A DNA stretch of 64,000 nt, from assembly GCA_024362935.1 (NCBI GenBank), contig JANCRA010000025.1, forward strand, positions 9,388,936 through 9,452,935, read 5' to 3'. The stretch is from Setophaga petechia. Lineage: Eukaryota; Chordata; Aves; Passeriformes; Parulidae. The notes under the pieces are model-generated. The model had not been told where the DNA came from. It saw only the letters and a program-made list of their open reading frames with translations, and ran no database searches. The position numbers and the translations under genes are program-made. Below, one piece after another: positions 59,735 to 64,000 of this stretch (within the stretch, counting starts at the first letter, position 1; the number at the start of each line of letters is the position of its first letter).

Positions 59735-59842
59735 TATGCAGAGATTAAATGACTCTCCCAAAGTCATATAAGAAGTCTGTGGCAGAGCAAGGAAATTAAT
59801 CCACATCTTCTGAATCCTTGGCTACTATCTTAGCCACTTCTT
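59735..59842 (-). mobile_element. Ancient MIR-like SINE remnant
   Basis: Reverse-complement MIR order: GCAGAGATTAAATGACTCTCCC (the core CAGAGAGGTTAAGTGACTTGCCC region), AAAGTCATATAAGAAGTC (AAGGTCACACAGC-like), TGTGGCAGAGCAAGGAAATT, then TCTTCTGAATCCTTGGCTAC and TATCTTAGCCAC, which match CTCCTGACTCC...CTATCCAC wording. All blocks are in order over about 105 bp, giving the clearest SINE match in the window. Most MIR copies in birds are this degraded. Confidence 0.75.
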
Positions 59843-61199
59843 TTTTTTCCCTGCAAAACAAATTTTATGTTAGAATTTAAATTTCTGGGTGTACCTCAAG
59901 TCTCATTGGGAGTCCAACTCCATACATTTAGTAGGGTCACTGTATACTTTATCCAAAGCTCTTCTGACTCAGAAAGTGGAAAAATAAAGTAGGTCTTTTA
60001 TGTAACTGTGTCAGAGGCAACTTAGACAGCAGCCAAGCCTTTCAAGGAAAGTGGATTTCCCTTGTGTGTTCTGGCTTATAAATCCTGTCTCTTTTATTTT
60101 AGGAATATAATTGTTGCACCTTCCAAAACAACATACAAGGAGCCAACTGCAACAGTCAGTGTCTTGTGTGCCTGTAATGGTCTTGGCCAATGCAAGGAAT
60201 GACATATAAAATTAATGAAAAGGAAAGAGAAAAACCAAAACAAGTGGGTTTAATCACTACAAATAACTCACTTTTGGCAAGGCATCATCTGTTGGGTGTA
60301 CATAGATGAGTCATTTTGTCTCTTGTGATCACTCTAATCAAAGGGGAGGACTGGACCCTTCCTGATGCTGATTCAGTCCTCCTGAGACAGGTTTCTAAAA
60401 TAAGTGAGATGAATCATTTTCTATCAGCTCCTGTCTCCCTTCTCGGACTGTAGGGCACCTTAAAGTGCTTGTGTCCATGACTTGGACAAAAGAGAAAAGC
60501 CAGACATTATTTCTGTCATGTAGGTGCCAGTTGCAAAGCTTGTCCTAAGTTGTAGGCAAAGTGATTAAGGCATCTTTGTATTTTTCTCTGTGATTTGCTC
60601 CAGTCACAAGTTGATTTGTAGGCATTGCCTAAGAAGAAAAACAAAACAAAACAAACCACAGTGAATGAAAAATGTCCAAATTCTTTAAATTATGCAGAAA
60701 ACATTTTCTTATACATAAATATCAAGACTCATGTACACTTAAAATTCCTTGTGAAAGCAAAATCTCTTTAATCACTTAGCTGAATTTCTTCTTCAGTCAG
60801 TTAATGAAGGAAAGTGATAAACATGAAGTAAAATCAGAATCTACACTGAAAAGACACTCTGTTGTAGAATCTTTTAGTTGTCCAGGAAATCTTGTTTGTC
60901 CCTTGTCAATTAAAAGAAAGAACATTAAAAGTCATGAACAGATGAGCTGTTGCATCCTTTTACAAGGACATTAGTGACCAACAGCTTCTGCTGCCTAAGG
61001 TAAATAAATTATTTTAAGGAAATGAAAAGAAGTACCTTCCTCTAATTTCCTTTCACTTTCCAGGCTAGCTTTCACCCATCATTATCTTTTTAAAGGTATC
61101 TATTCAGGGCATTTTTCATTTAAGAATGTTTCTTCAACCGTTTGATTTGAGAAGAAATATCTTACCATTTATACTGCCTAATGTCTAGTACAAGACACT
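59843..61199. other. Unique non-coding DNA
   Basis: Includes a short AAAAC repeat (about 60638-60655). No interspersed element is recognised. Confidence 0.5.
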
Positions 61200-61350
61200 T
61201 TGATATTTCTGAGTGTTACATATTTATTATTAATTATTACTAATATAAAACAATATACTGGAATGGATTTAACAAATAGAAATGTTACTATTAATAAATA
61301 TGCTAAAAATTAATATTAAATAAAATATTTTATTTAATAAATAAAGTAAA
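61200..61350. repeat. AT-rich block with a 26-bp palindrome
   Basis: Very AT-rich (TATTATTAATTATTAC, AATAAATA words). At 61314-61339 the sequence TATTAAATAAAAT followed by ATTTTATTTAATA is a perfect 26-bp palindrome without spacer. Confidence 0.85.
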
Positions 61351-64000
61351 TGAAAAATCCAACCGAAGTGATAACAGTACCCACAATGCAAAAGCCCATT
61401 GCAATTTCGGTCCCAAGTCTCATTCCTGCTTTGAAAGTCTGTAGGTTTCTGTAGGAATCTAATATCAAATGAACTTTTGAGAAAACTTATGCAGAAATGC
61501 ACTTAGGACAAATGTGATTCTTTCACTTTAAATTCTAGGAACAAAATGGGAAAAAAAGATCATACTTTATCTGTAAGGATTGTGCAAGTGCAGAACAAAC
61601 ACATCGTTCTTTGCTACTAGTTGTTTACCAACCCTGTTTTCCTAGGGAGCTCTTTCTGCCTTTTTCTTTTGCATTGTTTACATTTTTGTTCTTCCTTTCC
61701 TAGCTGTTCTGCCAGTGCAGGTTCTTGCACCTGAGCAGCACTGGGAACCACCCACGCTGCCTCTGGTGAGCTCACCAGCCAAGCTGTTGACTCCAAAACA
61801 TCCTCTGGCCTCAGGATTCCCTTCTGGCCACACAGGACCTGAGCTCACATCGTTGGGCAAAGACAAAACAAGAACCCAGCTTAAAATAGTAGATGATGCC
61901 ATACAGATTGTCTGGATTTTATTTTTAACTGGACCAACCTTGTGCCAGTGGAAGTGATGGCTGAGATCTCCATTTAAAGTCATAAAGCGATCTGGGCTCG
62001 CTGGTGAGGACCATCTCCCCCAGGCTGTGCCAGGGTAGCCCAGCCCAGAGCTACTTCCAAGCCTGACCTTCCATTCTTTCTCTTAATATCTCTCTGTATC
62101 TTTGACCATATCTGCTATCTGCAGTGTGCCTCAGTCCCAGCTCATCCCTTCTGCCTGCTCTTCCTGTCCTGTCTGTCTCCCAAATTCCCTCTTCTCCCTC
62201 CTGCTAATTCTTCATAGCACTTTGACACAACTGCAGGAAGGCACTTCCAATCCCATTTTGGAATAAATAATTCCCAGTGATTTTTTCTGCAGCACTGTGG
62301 GTCACTTGGAGATGAAACTGAAACATTCTAATCCTCAACGGGAAATTATCAAGCCTGGAGAAGAAAAAGCAGATGTGTGCAGCACTTAGAGTGCACCTGG
62401 GTTCTCTTCATTAGGAAAGCAACAGGCTTATCCTCTTTTTCAATGAAGATAAAGTAGGTATCCTTTCTTCAGACAACAGATATTTAACTGTGCTGATTGA
62501 AGAAAACCATAGTTTTTACTTGCAGGGATAATTTGCACTAAAGAGTATTTAAATAATTGTCCAAGGATATCTCAGAAGCATAATTAACATTGTTTTTAAG
62601 AGAAACAGGGACACCAAGAAACTCTAGAGGTTTGATAAGAAACTGTTAACATTTTAAAATTCAGTTGTGACAGAGCAAGATGAGCCTGACCCTCATCTTA
62701 CCAAAATCACAGAGAGGCTGCTATGCGACACTGTCCAAAAGGAATGAAGAAATTGTAACATTAAGATGAAAATTATGCTTCCATAAAAAGCTTGTGATTG
62801 TTTTCTGATTATTTCCTTTCTTTTCAAGACAACAGGGTGGATGGCTAGAGATAATTGTGTAGACATAGTTCTTTTAGTATTCCCCAAAAAATGTAATCCT
62901 GTGTGATCTGTCTTTATATCTCAAAAATCAATAAACAATGCTAGCAAAAGAGAACATCATTGTAGCTCATGCAAACACAGAAAAAGTTAACAGATTACAT
63001 CAGTTTTTGTGAAAAATAGGATCATCATCCACTGCTGCTAATGTTGGTATCCCATAGGCTCCTTTTCCTGGCTGACTGCTACTCGGTGTTTTTGTCAGAG
63101 TTCTCAAAGGCTACAGGAAAAATAAAAAATAGGTGCATTAACAGGTATTGAAATTGCAAGTGATGCCATATTAACCTGGGTGCAAATTAACAGAGACAAC
63201 AGAGTAGAATGAGCTTACTGAAACAGGGGCATTCTGAATCCTGTGATCAAAGAGAGGTGATCATGCCTTTAAAATACCCAAATCAATAGCTCTGGAAAAC
63301 ATGAGGATTCTAAAAAAATCGTTATTTGTGAGTTCTGGTGATGTGTTGAGACTGTCTTTGCTGATATAAATTTTGGCTACAAAAGGAGCAGACAACTAAG
63401 TACAAAAATAAATGGAATATTATTTTCCATCTGGCACCAGGGAGAGCTTTTGGGGAGTCATCTATCCAGTTGGATGTCTACCCTGGCAAAAGAATGCAGA
63501 AAAACTGGAAGTGTTTAGAAAGAGCTGTGACAATGACCTGAGATTACAGACACTGCTTCAGAAATACCACAGCCTGAAAGCAATTTCATGTAATAGATAG
63601 CTTTCTAATCCAGAACAGGACATAAACAAGATTCAGTGACTGGAAGCTGCAGTTAGACATAATCCAGACTAGAAATTTGCCTTTTTAATAGGGTGACAAC
63701 TCAGCCATTGGGATTATGGTGCTTCTCTCTCAGCTGAGAGCTTGAAATATAGCCCAGGCCTGGACACTTGGCCTTCGTCAGCCTGAACTCTGGGCTTGAA
63801 GCAGAAATTTCTGGGAGACATGCTGTAGCCTGTACTATGTAATAGTCAGTATAATCTATAATTCTCCTGTGCAGCATTTGAGAACTCTGAGAAACCCTGT
63901 TTACTTGTTGTGGAAAACGGGACCAGAATTTTGTGTCTTCAGGAGATATGTGGCCATCCACTGAAGTGCACTCCACAGAACCAGAGGAGGGGAAGAATTT
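61351..64000. other. Unique non-coding DNA to the window end
   Basis: No repeat is recognised. It contains a 62-bp segment with good splice-like borders (61704-61765, discussed as a finding) and a C-rich patch (61980-62200). The last kilobase shows nothing. Confidence 0.5.

Overview
The window is a stretch of bird nuclear DNA, most likely from a songbird (Passeriformes). The avian assignment rests on at least nine recognisable CR1 LINE pieces with the bird-type 3' end (short ATTCTATG-like tail) and on several avian LTRs. The songbird assignment rests on two related LTRs (8383-8769 and 14996-15408) of a kind I know from passerine genomes. Sequence between the repeats is AT-rich and CpG-poor, with no CpG island.

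I find no protein-coding gene, tRNA, rRNA, snRNA or CRISPR array. The longest open frames outside repeats (172 codons at 19853-20371, 148 at 17973-18419, 136 at 46198-46608 minus) are about what chance allows in 64 kb and resemble no family I know. The window is therefore probably intergenic or inside a very long intron. The only trace of protein coding is a broken CR1 reverse transcriptase remnant near 9.05-9.45 kb on the minus strand.

Layout: 0-7.4 kb is unique sequence. At 7.4-9.45 kb a CR1 tail is followed by a long minus-strand CR1 split by a solo LTR, with a perfect GAGTCC target duplication. At 11.9-12.15 kb there is a probable LTR. At 14.5-16.6 kb there are a strong hairpin, a second LTR, an AT-rich tract, a CR1 and a 24-bp triplication. 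At 17.4-20 kb there are ancient MIR-like SINE remnants and A/C-rich low-complexity DNA. At 21.5-22.0 kb there is an ERVL-like solo LTR. At 27.45-30.0 kb an avian LTR is swollen by a minisatellite of about 49 units of mostly 38 bp. Unique DNA with scattered CR1 pieces runs from 30 to 42 kb and includes a near-perfect 49-bp palindrome at 32.6 kb. From 42 to 64 kb the sequence is mostly unique, with one CR1, one MIR-like element and several simple repeats.

The points most worth following up are: (1) the GC-rich, CpG-free minisatellite, whose 3' half is a 527-bp higher-order duplication that looks identical base for base; (2) a hairpin at the same place in two homologous LTRs whose two arms have changed together; and (3) the 24-bp perfect inverted repeat with a 1-base spacer at 32620-32668. 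I do not see a new multi-gene system here.
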